19,066 nt of DNA from Gemmatimonas sp. UBA2094 (lineage in GTDB: Bacteria; Gemmatimonadota; Gemmatimonadetes; Gemmatimonadales; Gemmatimonadaceae). Positions 7,823 to 15,763 of this stretch are shown here, piece by piece. The stretch is taken from NCBI GenBank assembly GCA_002331565.1, contig DCZC01000133.1, forward strand, positions 1 through 19,066, written 5' to 3'. The notes below the pieces were generated by a model, which did no database searches, was not told the DNA's origin, and worked only from the letters and a program-made list of their open reading frames with translations. Numbering within the stretch: the stretch's first letter is position 1; each line of letters starts with the position of its first letter. The position numbers and the translations under genes were made by a program.

Positions 7823-9216
7823 GCGAATTTGCTCCCCGTTCGCTCTTTGCGCCGGCCACGATCCTTTCGCGCGCCGAAGCACAGGAAATCGCGCAGCGGG
7901 CACTGAAGAACTCGCCCGCGCCCGAGACGCGCGTGACGATCAACAGCAGCGCCCGCGCCGATACGCGATTCGCGCTCAACCAGGTCACCACATCCGGCGA
8001 GAATGCCGACACGCAGGTCACCATCACCGCGTACGACGGCAATCGCGCGGCGAGCGTGAACACCAACCGTCTCGACGAAGCGTCGCTGGCGGCGGCGGCG
8101 AAGCAGGCGTACGAAATCGCCAAGCTCGTGCCCCCCAACCCCGAGCGGATGCCGGAACTGGGGGCGCAGGATTTCCCCGCGCTCAAGGAACGGCTGCTCT
8201 CGCTGCCCACGCCAGCCGAACGTGCCGCCGCGGCGAAGATCGTGACGGAGCTCGCGCGCAAGAACGAACTCATTGCGACGGGGTTCATCGAGTGCCGCGC
8301 GGGCGCGAGTGCGCAGGCCAACAGCAAAGGGCTGTTTGCCTACGACTCGAGCAGCAGCGTCACCATGACGAGCACCGTGCGCTCGCCGGACGGGACGGGT
8401 TCCGGCTGGGCGTGCAGCGACGGCAACAGCTTCGACGAGCTCGATCCCACCACGCTCGCCGCCACGGCGGTGCAGAAGGCGCGTGATTCGCGCAATCCGG
8501 TGGCCATCGAGCCCGGTCGCTACACCACCATTCTCGAACCCACGGCCACCGGCAATCTCGTGCAGCTCATCGCCGGCGCGATGCAGGCGCGCGCCGCCGA
8601 CGAAGGGCGTTCGTTCTTCACGAAGCCGGGTGGTGGCAACAAGATCGGCCTCAAGGTGGTGGACGACCGGGTCACGCTGCTCTCCGACCCCGACGACAGC
8701 CCCAGCACCGGCGGCGGCTTCGACGACGACGGTATGCCGTTGCAGAAGGTCGTGTGGATCGAGAACGGCGTGGTGAAGAACCTCAACTACGACCGCTACT
8801 GGGCGCAGAAGCAGGGGGTGCAGCCCACGCGCTCCGGCGGCGGCGGATTCCGTGGCGCCGGTCGCTCGCTGCGCATGCTGGGCGGCAACTCCAGCATCGC
8901 CGATCTGGTGAAGAGCACCGAACGCGGCGTGCTCGTCACGCGCTTCTGGTACATCCGTCCGGTGGATGCGCGCACCATTCTCTACACGGGCCTCACGCGC
9001 GACGGCACGTTCCTCATCGAGAATGGCAAGGTGTCGCGGCCCATCAAGAATTTCCGCTTCAACGAAAGCCCCATCTTCTTCCTCAACAACCTGCAGGACA
9101 TGGGGCCGTCGGTCCGCATCAACGCCAGCGAGAATCTCGGTGCCGGCGGTGCGGTGTTCATGCCGGCGATCAAGGTGCGCGATTTCACCTTCTCGAGTCT
9201 CTCCGACGCGGTGTGA
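7819..9216 (+). CDS. pmbA: TldE/PmbA family protein, partner of TldD
   Basis: This 465-residue protein starts at ATG 7819, overlaps the tldD stop by 4 nt and has a strong GGAGG site. It belongs to the same fold family as TldD (N-terminal regulatory region, then the C-terminal beta-barrel domain with EPGRYTTILEP, DDDGMPLQ and GLTRDGTFLIENGK). It has no HExxxH, as expected for TldE, which shapes the proteolytic chamber but binds no zinc. No signal peptide or Tat motif is visible at its N-terminus (MSEFAPRSLF), in contrast to its exported partner. It may be carried through Tat with TldD as a complex, or the two may not work in the same compartment. The in-frame extension to 6508 is just the tldD region read in another frame. 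Confidence 0.92.
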   Translation: MSEFAPRSLFAPATILSRAEAQEIAQRALKNSPAPETRVTINSSARADTRFALNQVTTSGENADTQVTITAYDGNRAASVNTNRLDEASLAAAAKQAYEIAKLVPPNPERMPELGAQDFPALKERLLSLPTPAERAAAAKIVTELARKNELIATGFIECRAGASAQANSKGLFAYDSSSSVTMTSTVRSPDGTGSGWACSDGNSFDELDPTTLAATAVQKARDSRNPVAIEPGRYTTILEPTATGNLVQLIAGAMQARAADEGRSFFTKPGGGNKIGLKVVDDRVTLLSDPDDSPSTGGGFDDDGMPLQKVVWIENGVVKNLNYDRYWAQKQGVQPTRSGGGGFRGAGRSLRMLGGNSSIADLVKSTERGVLVTRFWYIRPVDARTILYTGLTRDGTFLIENGKVSRPIKNFRFNESPIFFLNNLQDMGPSVRINASENLGAGGAVFMPAIKVRDFTFSSLSDAV

Positions 9217-9225
9217 TCAATGCAC

Positions 9226-9258
9226 GGGGCCGGCCGCTGATGTCCGGCGGTCGGCCCC
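9226..9258 (+). terminator. Hairpin after pmbA (12-bp stem, no U-tract)
   Basis: Arms GGGGCCGGCCGC (9226-9237) and GCGGTCGGCCCC (9247-9258) pair over 12 positions with one G-U, around a 9-nt loop. It starts 10 nt after the pmbA stop and lies before the next ATG. No T-run follows, so it may act as a terminator or an mRNA-end stabiliser, or attenuate read-through into 9284. Confidence 0.5.
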
Positions 9259-9283
9259 ACCGTCCGCCGACGGAAACCGCCAT

Positions 9284-11026
9284 ATGACAGCCGGCTGCTA
9301 TCGGCCGCGCCTGATCCTGTCAGGGCTCGCGCTGTGTGCCGCCGCGTCGGGTTCCGTGGCCCGTGCGCAGACGGTACGCGGTCGCGTCGTGGACAACGCC
9401 GAGACCCCGCTGGCGGGCGTGCTCGTCATCGCGACCACCGCTGACGCGCGTGACACCGTACGCGCCGTGACCGGCCGAACCGGTCAGTTCCTGCTGCGTT
9501 GGCGGACTGACAGCGGGCAGGTGACCCTGCGCCTGCTGCGCATCGGCTTTCAGCCCCGAGTCGGCCCGCCCGTGGATCTCCGCACCGGCGAGGTGGTCGT
9601 ACCGGATATCGTCTTCGACAGCCGCGCCGTGACGCTCGCCGGTATGCAGGTGCGTGGCAGCTCGAGTTGCCGGCTCGCCACCGATTCGTCGCTCGCCGTC
9701 TCCCAGCTGTGGGAGGAAGTCGACAAGGCGCTCGTGCTCGAGGCGCTCGCGGGCGAGAGTCGCGCGATCGCCGCCGAATGGCTCGAATATCAGCGCCGTT
9801 CGTCGCGCGCCACCGGCGTACGGGAAACCCGATCGCTCCGGATCGGGGCCGGGATGACCCGACGCATCTTCCGCAGTCGTCCGCCGGCAGACATCGCCCG
9901 CGACGGCTTCGTCGTGAGCGCTGCCGACACCACGCTCTACTCGGCACCGGATCCCGACGTACTCCGCTCGGCGGCCTTCCGGAACAGCCACTGCTTTGCC
10001 GTGCGCACGGTGCGGGGGCGATCCGACACGATCGGTGTGGATTTCCGTCCGGCCGCCCGTCGCCCGAACATCGTCGACATCAGCGGAACGGCGTGGCTCG
10101 CGACGAATCCGCTCCGACTGGCACGCGTCGACTTCGTCTACGAAGGGCTGCCGGCCCAGGCGGATTCGGCCGATCGCAGCGGGTTCGTGGTCTTCGATAC
10201 GCTCGATGGTGCCGAGTGGATGGTGACCCGCTGGCAGGCGAAACTGCCGCGCTTCGAACGGCGGGGCCCCGTCACGGTGAATCTGCGCGGGGCAAGCCGA
10301 CTCTCCGCCGGCGCGCGGGTGGAGGTCGTCGCCGTGGACGAGGCCGGCGGATTGCTCCGGCGTGCCACCGGTGATGGATCCTCGAGCCGATGGCTACCGG
10401 CCGAACGCACGGTGGTGCTGCTGCAAAGTCCCGACTCCATGCAGCTGCTGGGTGCGAGCATGTCACTCCTTGATGGCGAATTGTCCGCGCCGGCACAGGA
10501 GGGACTGGTCGACTTCGGTGTCCTGCCGTCTGGTCGTTGGGGCGTGCGACTCGCCGTGCCGCTGCTCGATTCACTCGGTGCGACACGACCGGTGCGAGAC
10601 ATCGAGGTGGAGGCCGGGTCACCGACCATGGTCGAGTGGACACTGCCGCGCCTGTCCACGCTGGCGGACGCCTGTGATGCTGTGGCCGACCCGACCAACA
10701 ATGGCGTGCTGGTCGGTGACGTGATCACCGGTGATGCCGGTGCGCTTCGCCAACTGCGCGTGCGGCTCGAGTTCGATCGGCTCGACACGCGCCTGCTGCG
10801 CGCCGGAGTCGTACGCAAGACGCCGGACGCATTGCAGGTAATGCCCAACGAGCGCGGCCGGTGGCGCGTGTGTGGCCTCGCCCGCGGCAGCGACGTGACC
10901 GCCTCGGTTACGCGCGAGGGCACCACCATCCGACAGACGGTCCGCATCGATGCGCTCCGTCCCTTCACCAGGATTCGGCTCGAACTTCCCGCAGCGCGCG
11001 ATAGTCTCCCTGCCGGCTGGCGATAG
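9284..11026 (+). CDS. Secreted protein with carboxypeptidase-regulatory-like domain, function unknown
   Basis: This 580-residue protein starts at ATG 9284. It begins with a signal peptide (hydrophobic core RLILSGLALCAAAS, cleavage at VARA|Q near residue 28). Residues ~29-115 (VRGRVVDNAETPLAGVLV onward) fit a carboxypeptidase regulatory-like beta-sandwich, often used in envelope proteins. The middle (~120-400) has a pattern seen in Gemmatimonadota secreted proteins, with a segment reading PNIVDISGTAWL followed by LARVDFVYEGLP. A second beta-rich part (~470-570) contains paired Cys residues (ADACDAV and WRVCGLA). No catalytic motif is recognised and no TonB-dependent barrel follows. It probably resides in the periplasm or at the cell surface. 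It lies 67 nt after pmbA, with a hairpin between, so co-transcription is doubtful. Confidence 0.82.
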   Translation: MTAGCYRPRLILSGLALCAAASGSVARAQTVRGRVVDNAETPLAGVLVIATTADARDTVRAVTGRTGQFLLRWRTDSGQVTLRLLRIGFQPRVGPPVDLRTGEVVVPDIVFDSRAVTLAGMQVRGSSSCRLATDSSLAVSQLWEEVDKALVLEALAGESRAIAAEWLEYQRRSSRATGVRETRSLRIGAGMTRRIFRSRPPADIARDGFVVSAADTTLYSAPDPDVLRSAAFRNSHCFAVRTVRGRSDTIGVDFRPAARRPNIVDISGTAWLATNPLRLARVDFVYEGLPAQADSADRSGFVVFDTLDGAEWMVTRWQAKLPRFERRGPVTVNLRGASRLSAGARVEVVAVDEAGGLLRRATGDGSSSRWLPAERTVVLLQSPDSMQLLGASMSLLDGELSAPAQEGLVDFGVLPSGRWGVRLAVPLLDSLGATRPVRDIEVEAGSPTMVEWTLPRLSTLADACDAVADPTNNGVLVGDVITGDAGALRQLRVRLEFDRLDTRLLRAGVVRKTPDALQVMPNERGRWRVCGLARGSDVTASVTREGTTIRQTVRIDALRPFTRIRLELPAARDSLPAGWR

Positions 11027-11086
11027 CCGTACCTCGACAGCCCGCCGCTACCGCGACGCCTCCACCAACACGCATCTCGCCTGCTG

Positions 11087-11106
11087 CGCCGTCTCGTCAG
11101 ACGGCG
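11087..11106. terminator. Bidirectional hairpin between convergent genes
   Basis: CGCCGTCT (11087-11094) and AGACGGCG (11099-11106) form a perfect 8-bp stem with a CGTC loop. It overlaps the TGA (11099-11097) of the minus-strand DsrE-like gene and sits 60 nt after the plus-strand gene ending at 11026. It could end transcription from both sides. No T-run is present. Confidence 0.42.
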
Positions 11107-11816
11107 TTGACGAACACGCAACCGGCTTCCTGCGCCATCACATCGGCGAAGATGCCGCTAGGCTGCATGATCACGCCCGGGACGAGCATCGACATTGCTT
11201 TGGCGCGTGCCGCGGAGGCATCGAGCTTGTCCTGTTTCTGCACCAGGCCGACCACGGACCGGAATGCGAGCCCGCATCCAAGGGCGATGGCCCCGCCCTT
11301 GATGAGCGTATCCAGCATGAGCCCGGCGGCACCGCCGGCAGGCTCCTGCCCTGGACGCGGCAGGACGGGATTGAAGCGCATTGTCTTGCCGTCATCGTCT
11401 TTGATCTTGCGATTCTTGCCGACGTTGTACGTGGTCCAGAACTCCTGATTCATCGCGAGCACGATCCCCGCGTGACGGATCACGATCACGGTGGACAGAT
11501 CGGCTGGCTTCGCCTTGAGCACGTCTGCGTACTGCCGTTGCCAGATCCCGGCCCGCATGACACCTACCCCACCCTCCACTTCGGGCACATCGAACATCGC
11601 CTTGTACTTGCCGGTGATCTTCTGCGCCCACGACGTATCCCACGGCTCCGCCTGCTGTTGCAATTCATCCCAGTGCGCCGCCGCTGCAAGCAGTTCGCTG
11701 CGCGTCGTCCGACCGGCAGGCGTGGCCGAGTCCGCCAGAAGGGGCGTGGCGGCCGCGGCAAGGGCGCCGACGCCGAGTCCCGCCTGCTTGAAAAAAGTGC
11801 GACGTGCGGACGACAT
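11097..11816 (-). CDS. Tat-exported DsrE-like protein
   Basis: This 239-residue protein starts at ATG 11816, with GGAG 6 nt upstream. The N-terminus carries a twin-arginine signal (ARRTFFK, hydrophobic Ala-rich stretch, then LLADS near residue 30). The mature part reads like a DsrE/DsrF-fold protein: MFDVPEVEGGVGV (~74-86), STVIVIRHAGIVLAMN (~108-123), a Cys at 181 in ALGCGLAF where sulfur-relay relatives hold their reactive Cys, and a C-terminal PGVIMQPSGIFADVMAQEAG stretch typical of the family. DsrE proteins carry sulfane sulfur or serve as oligomeric scaffolds; the exported, Tat-dependent versions are poorly characterised. The family call is from pattern recognition of these segments. A longer in-frame start at 11915 lacks the twin-arginine position and is rejected. 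Confidence 0.72.
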   Translation of the reverse strand: MSSARRTFFKQAGLGVGALAAAATPLLADSATPAGRTTRSELLAAAAHWDELQQQAEPWDTSWAQKITGKYKAMFDVPEVEGGVGVMRAGIWQRQYADVLKAKPADLSTVIVIRHAGIVLAMNQEFWTTYNVGKNRKIKDDDGKTMRFNPVLPRPGQEPAGGAAGLMLDTLIKGGAIALGCGLAFRSVVGLVQKQDKLDASAARAKAMSMLVPGVIMQPSGIFADVMAQEAGCVFVNAV

Positions 11817-11994
11817 GCGGATCTCCAGATGACGAGGGGGGCAATGCGTTGGCGACACCATGACGGAAGCGTGAGGTGTCGTCCAATCCAGTGGCCGGGT
11901 TGTGTGTCCCAGCACATGATGCCGCTTTCGCCTGCAAATGTCACGGGCGCCGGACGTCTTCCTCCCTCATCGCGGAATCAGACAGGCGCGCGGA

Positions 11995-12000
11995 TATATT
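11995..12000 (+). promoter_or_regulatory. Putative -10 box TATATT, leaderless start at 12007
   Basis: TATATT is close to consensus and ends 6 nt before ATG 12007, with no Shine-Dalgarno between. A clear -35 is lacking. This is the strongest of the four TANNNT boxes placed directly before a start codon in this window. Confidence 0.5.
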
Positions 12001-12006
12001 CACACT

Positions 12007-12279
12007 ATGATCCTGCGCCTCCTCACCCAGAATGTCGAGCCGGAGTTCCGCTATACGGGTGGCGGACTCCCCAAGGGCGGCGTCATGATCGTTGCCCTCG
12101 TGCTGCTCTACTTCCTGCCAAGCATGCTGTCCTTCGCCGGCGGCAAGCGGCGCAAATGGAAGATCGTGGCGGTGAACGTGCTCGCCGGCTGGACCATCAT
12201 CGGCTGGATCATTGCAATGATCATGAATTGGGCATACGAGGCCCCGGAAGCCGACGCGGGCATCACGGAGACCCGGTAA
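12007..12279 (+). CDS. Small two-helix membrane protein, superinfection-immunity-like
   Basis: This 90-residue protein starts at ATG 12007. Helix 1 spans about residues 25-43 (VMIVALVLLYFLPSM), a basic KRRK loop (47-50) follows, and helix 2 spans ~53-76 with GWTIIGW (61-67). The N-x-x-x-GWTxxGW pattern in the second helix is characteristic of the family named after T4 superinfection immunity protein, which blocks DNA injection by related phages. Most bacterial members are untested, so immunity here is a family label rather than a demonstrated function. The in-frame start at 11938 has no promoter-like signal close by, while TATATT lies 6 nt before 12007. There are no phage genes around it. It ends 98 nt from the convergent malQ stop. 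Confidence 0.75.
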   Translation: MILRLLTQNVEPEFRYTGGGLPKGGVMIVALVLLYFLPSMLSFAGGKRRKWKIVAVNVLAGWTIIGWIIAMIMNWAYEAPEADAGITETR

Positions 12280-12377
12280 TGCCCGCGTGGGATTGCTCGC
12301 TGGCGGACAAGACGGTCAGGGCGTGAACACGCAGCTCGAGCGGGCCGGTGAGGCGGCAGTGGTGCCGGTGGGCGCGC

Positions 12378-13841
12378 TCATCGTTCGTAGGTCGCTGTGA
12401 GCTCGCGGAGACGCCCGGTAATGGCTGGCGTGAGTTGCGCCCACGTGAAGCGGAAACCCCAGTTGCCGGCCTGACGGCCCGGCAGGTTCATGCGCGCGTC
12501 GCTGCCGAGTCCGAGCACGTCCTGCATCGGGATCAGCACGGTGTCCGCCACCGACGCGAGCGTGGCATGAATCAGCGTCCAGTGCATCTCGGCGCCATCG
12601 GTGTCGAGATACCTCCGGGCGAGCGCCTTCTCTCGCGCCACCGCTTCGGCCGAGCGCGTGCTGTCACCCTCACCAGTGGACTGCCACCAGCCTACGGTGG
12701 TGTCGTTGTCGTGCGTCCCCGTGTACACCACGAGGTCGCGCCCGTAGCGATGCGGCATGAAGTTCGAATCTTGTCCGTCGAACGCGAACTGCAGAATGGC
12801 CATGCCCGGATAGCCGAACTGTTCTCGCAGCGATTCCACCTCGTGCGTGATGAGTCCGAGATTCTCGGCGATGATGGGCAGCGACCCCAGGGCGTCGGTG
12901 AGCGCCTGAAAGAGCGTGGCACCCGGGCCCTTCACCCAGCGGCCGTGAACTGCGGTGGGCGCATCGCCCGGCACCTCCCAGAACGCCTCGAAGCCGCGGA
13001 AATGATCGAGACGCACGAGATCGTACAGTTGCAGGCTGGCGCGCATGCGCTCGATCCACCAGCGATAGCCGTCGGCGTGCATGCGCTCCCAGTCGTAGAG
13101 CGGGTTGCCCCACAGCTGCCCCGTTTGGCTGAAGTAGTCCGGGGGGACGCCGGCCTGCACCTTGAGCGTGCCGCCGGGATGGAGCAGAAACTGCGACGGG
13201 TTTGCCCACACCTCGGCGGAATCGTGCGCCACATAAATGGGCACGTCCCCCATCAGCCTGATGCCGTGGTCTCGGCAGGCATGGCGCAGCGCATGGAATT
13301 GCGCGAAGAATACGTACTGTTCCTTGTAGGTGCGCTCGATTGCCGGTGCGAGCTGCTGGCGCCACGAGGCGAGCGAGGCAGCGTCACGTTCGCGCGCGCC
13401 GGCCTCCCACTGCGTCCACGCCACACCGCCGTGCGCCTGCTTGAGCGCCATGAACAGCGCGTATTCGGGGAGCCACGGTTGTTCATGCACGAACTGCTGC
13501 ATTGCGTGATCGAACGGCAGCGTGTCGAGCCACGCTGCCAGCGCCGCCTGTTTGGCGGGAATCACTGCGCCGAAGTCCACCGTGTGTTCCGGCGGTCCCT
13601 CGGGGACCTGGTATCCCGGCACGTGAATGAGCAGCGGGTTGCCGGCGAACGCCGAGAAACACTGATACGGCGAATCGCCATAGCCGGTGGGGCCCAGCGG
13701 CAACACCTGCCAGATCTTCATGCCCGCATCGGCGAGCCACTGCACGAATCGATGGGCATCAGGCCCGAAGTCGCCGATGCCGCCGTGTCCCGGAAGCGAA
13801 GTAGGGTGAAGCAGCAGACCGGCTGCGCGAGCGAACGACAT
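12378..13841 (-). CDS. malQ: 4-alpha-glucanotransferase (amylomaltase, GH77)
   Basis: This 487-residue cytoplasmic enzyme, the usual size for the short bacterial amylomaltase type, starts at ATG 13841 (SFARAAGLLLHPTSLPG). It transfers alpha-1,4-glucan segments between malto-oligosaccharides, releasing glucose, in maltose or glycogen metabolism. GH77 signatures are intact: HPTSLPG, QVLPLGPTGYGDSPYQ, GDVPIYVAHDSAEVWA, the nucleophile Asp278 in RLDHFRG, the acid/base Glu325 in AENLG, and transition-state Asp377 in THDND. An in-frame start at 13940 is rejected because the conserved N-terminus begins at 13841. A decayed sugar-permease-like fragment lies divergently 46 bp upstream, suggesting loss of a linked transporter. 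No operon partner is present on either side. Confidence 0.96.
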   Translation of the reverse strand: MSFARAAGLLLHPTSLPGHGGIGDFGPDAHRFVQWLADAGMKIWQVLPLGPTGYGDSPYQCFSAFAGNPLLIHVPGYQVPEGPPEHTVDFGAVIPAKQAALAAWLDTLPFDHAMQQFVHEQPWLPEYALFMALKQAHGGVAWTQWEAGARERDAASLASWRQQLAPAIERTYKEQYVFFAQFHALRHACRDHGIRLMGDVPIYVAHDSAEVWANPSQFLLHPGGTLKVQAGVPPDYFSQTGQLWGNPLYDWERMHADGYRWWIERMRASLQLYDLVRLDHFRGFEAFWEVPGDAPTAVHGRWVKGPGATLFQALTDALGSLPIIAENLGLITHEVESLREQFGYPGMAILQFAFDGQDSNFMPHRYGRDLVVYTGTHDNDTTVGWWQSTGEGDSTRSAEAVAREKALARRYLDTDGAEMHWTLIHATLASVADTVLIPMQDVLGLGSDARMNLPGRQAGNWGFRFTWAQLTPAITGRLRELTATYER

Positions 13842-13887
13842 GCGGGGAAGCCTTTGGAGAGCAGGGCGAAGGATTGCTGTGGCGCCG

Positions 13888-14085
13888 GTGAGTTCTGCGC
13901 CGACCTGTCCGCACCTGTCGGTCATGTCGAACGTGAACATGAACGTCGGATACTTCGGAATCCAGTACGGCTTCTGGCTGCAGCAGCCTAACGAGAGCCC
14001 GATCTACCGTCGTCGCTATGCGCCCCACCGCGGCGCACTGACCTGCGGCATCGCTCCGGGGCCCCGAAGTGAAGCCGAAGGTTAA
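13888..14085 (+). pseudogene. Remnant of SLC45-type sugar MFS transporter (N-terminus only)
   Basis: From GTG 13888 the frame reads about 65 codons to TAA 14083-14085. The stretch LSVMSNVNMNVGYFGIQYG then FWLQQPNESPIYR matches what I know of the first transmembrane helix of SLC45/glycoside-type MFS permeases (LS-x5-NMN-V/F-GF-F-GIQ-F/Y). Past SPIYR the similarity fades: only a weak GIAPGP, where an intact protein has a W-I-A-G-P element, then a stop. About 400 further codons, including all other helices, are missing. It is divergent from malQ, a usual partner of such permeases. I read this as a deletion relic; no homology search was run. The remaining 88 nt up to the next gene show nothing recognisable. 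Confidence 0.55.
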
Positions 14086-14173
14086 ATGCTGATTCCATAA
14101 GGAGTTGGCGGCTTCGGGGACTGTCAGACCCTTCCCACATACTCCCTGCACACCTCCAAAACGGAGCCAGTGC

Positions 14174-15505
14174 ATGGAAACGCAATTGCGGGTCGATCAC
14201 CAGTTCGTCGACGCCACACAATCACCCAATGGACAGCCCGGCATCATCGTCCGGGCGCTGCTGAAGATCAGCAGCACGGCGCCACTAAACGCCAACCGAC
14301 CGCCCATCGGCCTTTCGTTCGTCATCGATCGCAGCGGCTCCATGAGCGGTGATCGTATCGAAGCCGCGCGGGTGGCTGCGGCCCGCGCGATCGAGCGCCT
14401 GCACCCCGACGATGTCGTGTCGGTGGTGGCGTTCGACGACGTCATCGAGACCGTGGCCGGCCCCGACCGGCGGGCACGTCATCACAACCTCGTACACACG
14501 ATGCTGCAGCTCGACACACGCGGCTCCACCAACCTCAGCGGCGGGTGGCTGCGCGGCCGTGAGCACATGCAGCATGCCCAAGGGCTCATTGGTTCGCTCC
14601 CGGGTTCGTCGCGGCGCATTCTGCTCCTCACCGACGGTCACGCCAACGTGGGGATCACCGAACCGTCCACGCTGGTGGAGCTGGCGCGCACAGCCCGCAC
14701 GATGGGTATCACCACCACCACGGTGGGACTAGGCGACGGATACGACGACGCCTTGTTGCGCGCCATGTCCGATGCCGGCGGTGGCAATGCGTGGTACATC
14801 GAACGCCCCGACCAGTCCGAAGACGTGATGGCGGAGGAACTCGGCAACCTGCTCTCCGTTTGCGCGCAGGGGCTCAGGGTCACTCTGGCACTCGACGAAG
14901 CCGTCACCGTGGTCGTCACCCATTCCGACTGGCCCGCGTCGACCACTGCCACCGGCGCCTTCCAGTTCGATCTCGGCGACCTGTACGCGGCAGAACCCAA
15001 GCCGTTACTGCTCGAACTCTTCGTACCCGTCGCGCGGGTGGAGTCGCTCAATGCCGACGCCACGCCCATTGCCACCATGTCCGTGGCGGCCGACGTGATC
15101 ACGGCCAGCGGTGGCGTCGAGCAGCAGGTGTCGCACGTGCCCGTCGCCTCGCCGCTGGAAGGGCCGCAACACCTGGAGCCGGAAATCGAACGAGCCGTGC
15201 TGTTGGCGCACGCCGCCAAGGCACGTGAAGCGGCGGCGCAGCTGCAGCGGGTGGGAGACGCGGAGGCGGCCAGGAATGTCATGCGCGCCGCCAGTGAGGC
15301 ACTACGGGCAAGTCCTGAGTACCAGTCGCCTGCCGAGGGGCTCGCGCTGCGACGTGACGCCGAGGAGTTCGATGCCCTGGCGGAGCAGTATGCCCATGGC
15401 GCCTTCAGCGAACTGGAGGCGAAGTACCAGATGCAGCGCAGCTACAACACGCGTCGCGGCAAGCAGGGATACGACGAGAAGCTCCGTCGCAAGCGCGGCG
15501 AATGA
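14174..15505 (+). CDS. VWA-domain protein with intact MIDAS
   Basis: This 443-residue protein starts at ATG 14174, with GGAG 7 nt upstream. The von Willebrand A domain (about residues 43-225) has a complete metal-ion-dependent adhesion site: Asp52, Ser54 and Ser56 in DRSGSMSG, Thr119 in GSTNL, and Asp154 in LLTDGHAN. A beta-rich region follows (~230-340), then an Ala/Glu/Arg-rich helical tail (~345-443) ending in a very basic segment. The layout resembles bacterial chloride-channel-activator-like VWA proteins. No signal peptide or membrane helix is seen, so a cytoplasmic location is likely. VWA proteins usually act as metal-dependent scaffolds, often with MoxR-type ATPases, but none is in this window. 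A longer in-frame start at 14105 has no ribosome site. Its partner and role are unknown. Confidence 0.87.
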   Translation: METQLRVDHQFVDATQSPNGQPGIIVRALLKISSTAPLNANRPPIGLSFVIDRSGSMSGDRIEAARVAAARAIERLHPDDVVSVVAFDDVIETVAGPDRRARHHNLVHTMLQLDTRGSTNLSGGWLRGREHMQHAQGLIGSLPGSSRRILLLTDGHANVGITEPSTLVELARTARTMGITTTTVGLGDGYDDALLRAMSDAGGGNAWYIERPDQSEDVMAEELGNLLSVCAQGLRVTLALDEAVTVVVTHSDWPASTTATGAFQFDLGDLYAAEPKPLLLELFVPVARVESLNADATPIATMSVAADVITASGGVEQQVSHVPVASPLEGPQHLEPEIERAVLLAHAAKAREAAAQLQRVGDAEAARNVMRAASEALRASPEYQSPAEGLALRRDAEEFDALAEQYAHGAFSELEAKYQMQRSYNTRRGKQGYDEKLRRKRGE

Positions 15506-15601
15506 ACACGCGGTGACGCGCGCGGCGTGCCGAATCAATGACGGGCAAATGGCGCATGTCTGTCCGTGTGGATTGTTTGCAGATTGAATGAGCCAGTGAA
15601 A

Positions 15602-15642
15602 AGGTCACGGGGCGTCTCCCACTGGGGGCGTCCCGTGTACCT
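15602..15642. terminator. Long imperfect hairpin in gene-free gap, T-tract on minus side
   Basis: Outer arms AGGTCACGGGGCG and CGTCCCGTGTACCT pair with one G-U and one bulged T. An inner CTCCC/GGGGG stem closes on an ACT loop. AAAA immediately left of it (15599-15602) becomes TTTT after the hairpin on the minus strand, so it is a better terminator for minus-strand transcripts. On the plus strand it lies ~97 nt after the VWA stop. The 264-bp gap (15506-15769) holds no convincing gene. Confidence 0.45.
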
Positions 15643-15757
15643 GACTCGCAACGTCTTGCGGCCGTGTGCGTGCTCGCACTCCTCGATGGTGCGACGCCAG
15701 TCCACGACCGGTAATGACGATGTGGACGCTGCGCTGGAGCTCGCCGCCGACAGGCGG

Positions 15758-15763
15758 TAACTT
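15758..15763 (+). promoter_or_regulatory. Putative -10 box TAACTT, leaderless start at 15770
   Basis: TAACTT ends 6 nt before ATG 15770. There is no Shine-Dalgarno in the 6-nt interval. A weak TGGAGC lies 17 nt upstream as a possible -35. Confidence 0.42.

Noticed and set aside
8966..9283. N-terminal extension of the 580-residue secreted protein
   Set aside because: It overlaps pmbA in another frame, and the signal peptide begins at ATG 9284.
12280..12377. Terminator between the immunity-like gene and malQ
   Set aside because: Only short stems such as GCGTG-AA-CACGC are present; none is convincing.
12348..13991. 547-residue plus-strand open frame
   Set aside because: It is antisense to malQ, which has all GH77 catalytic motifs.
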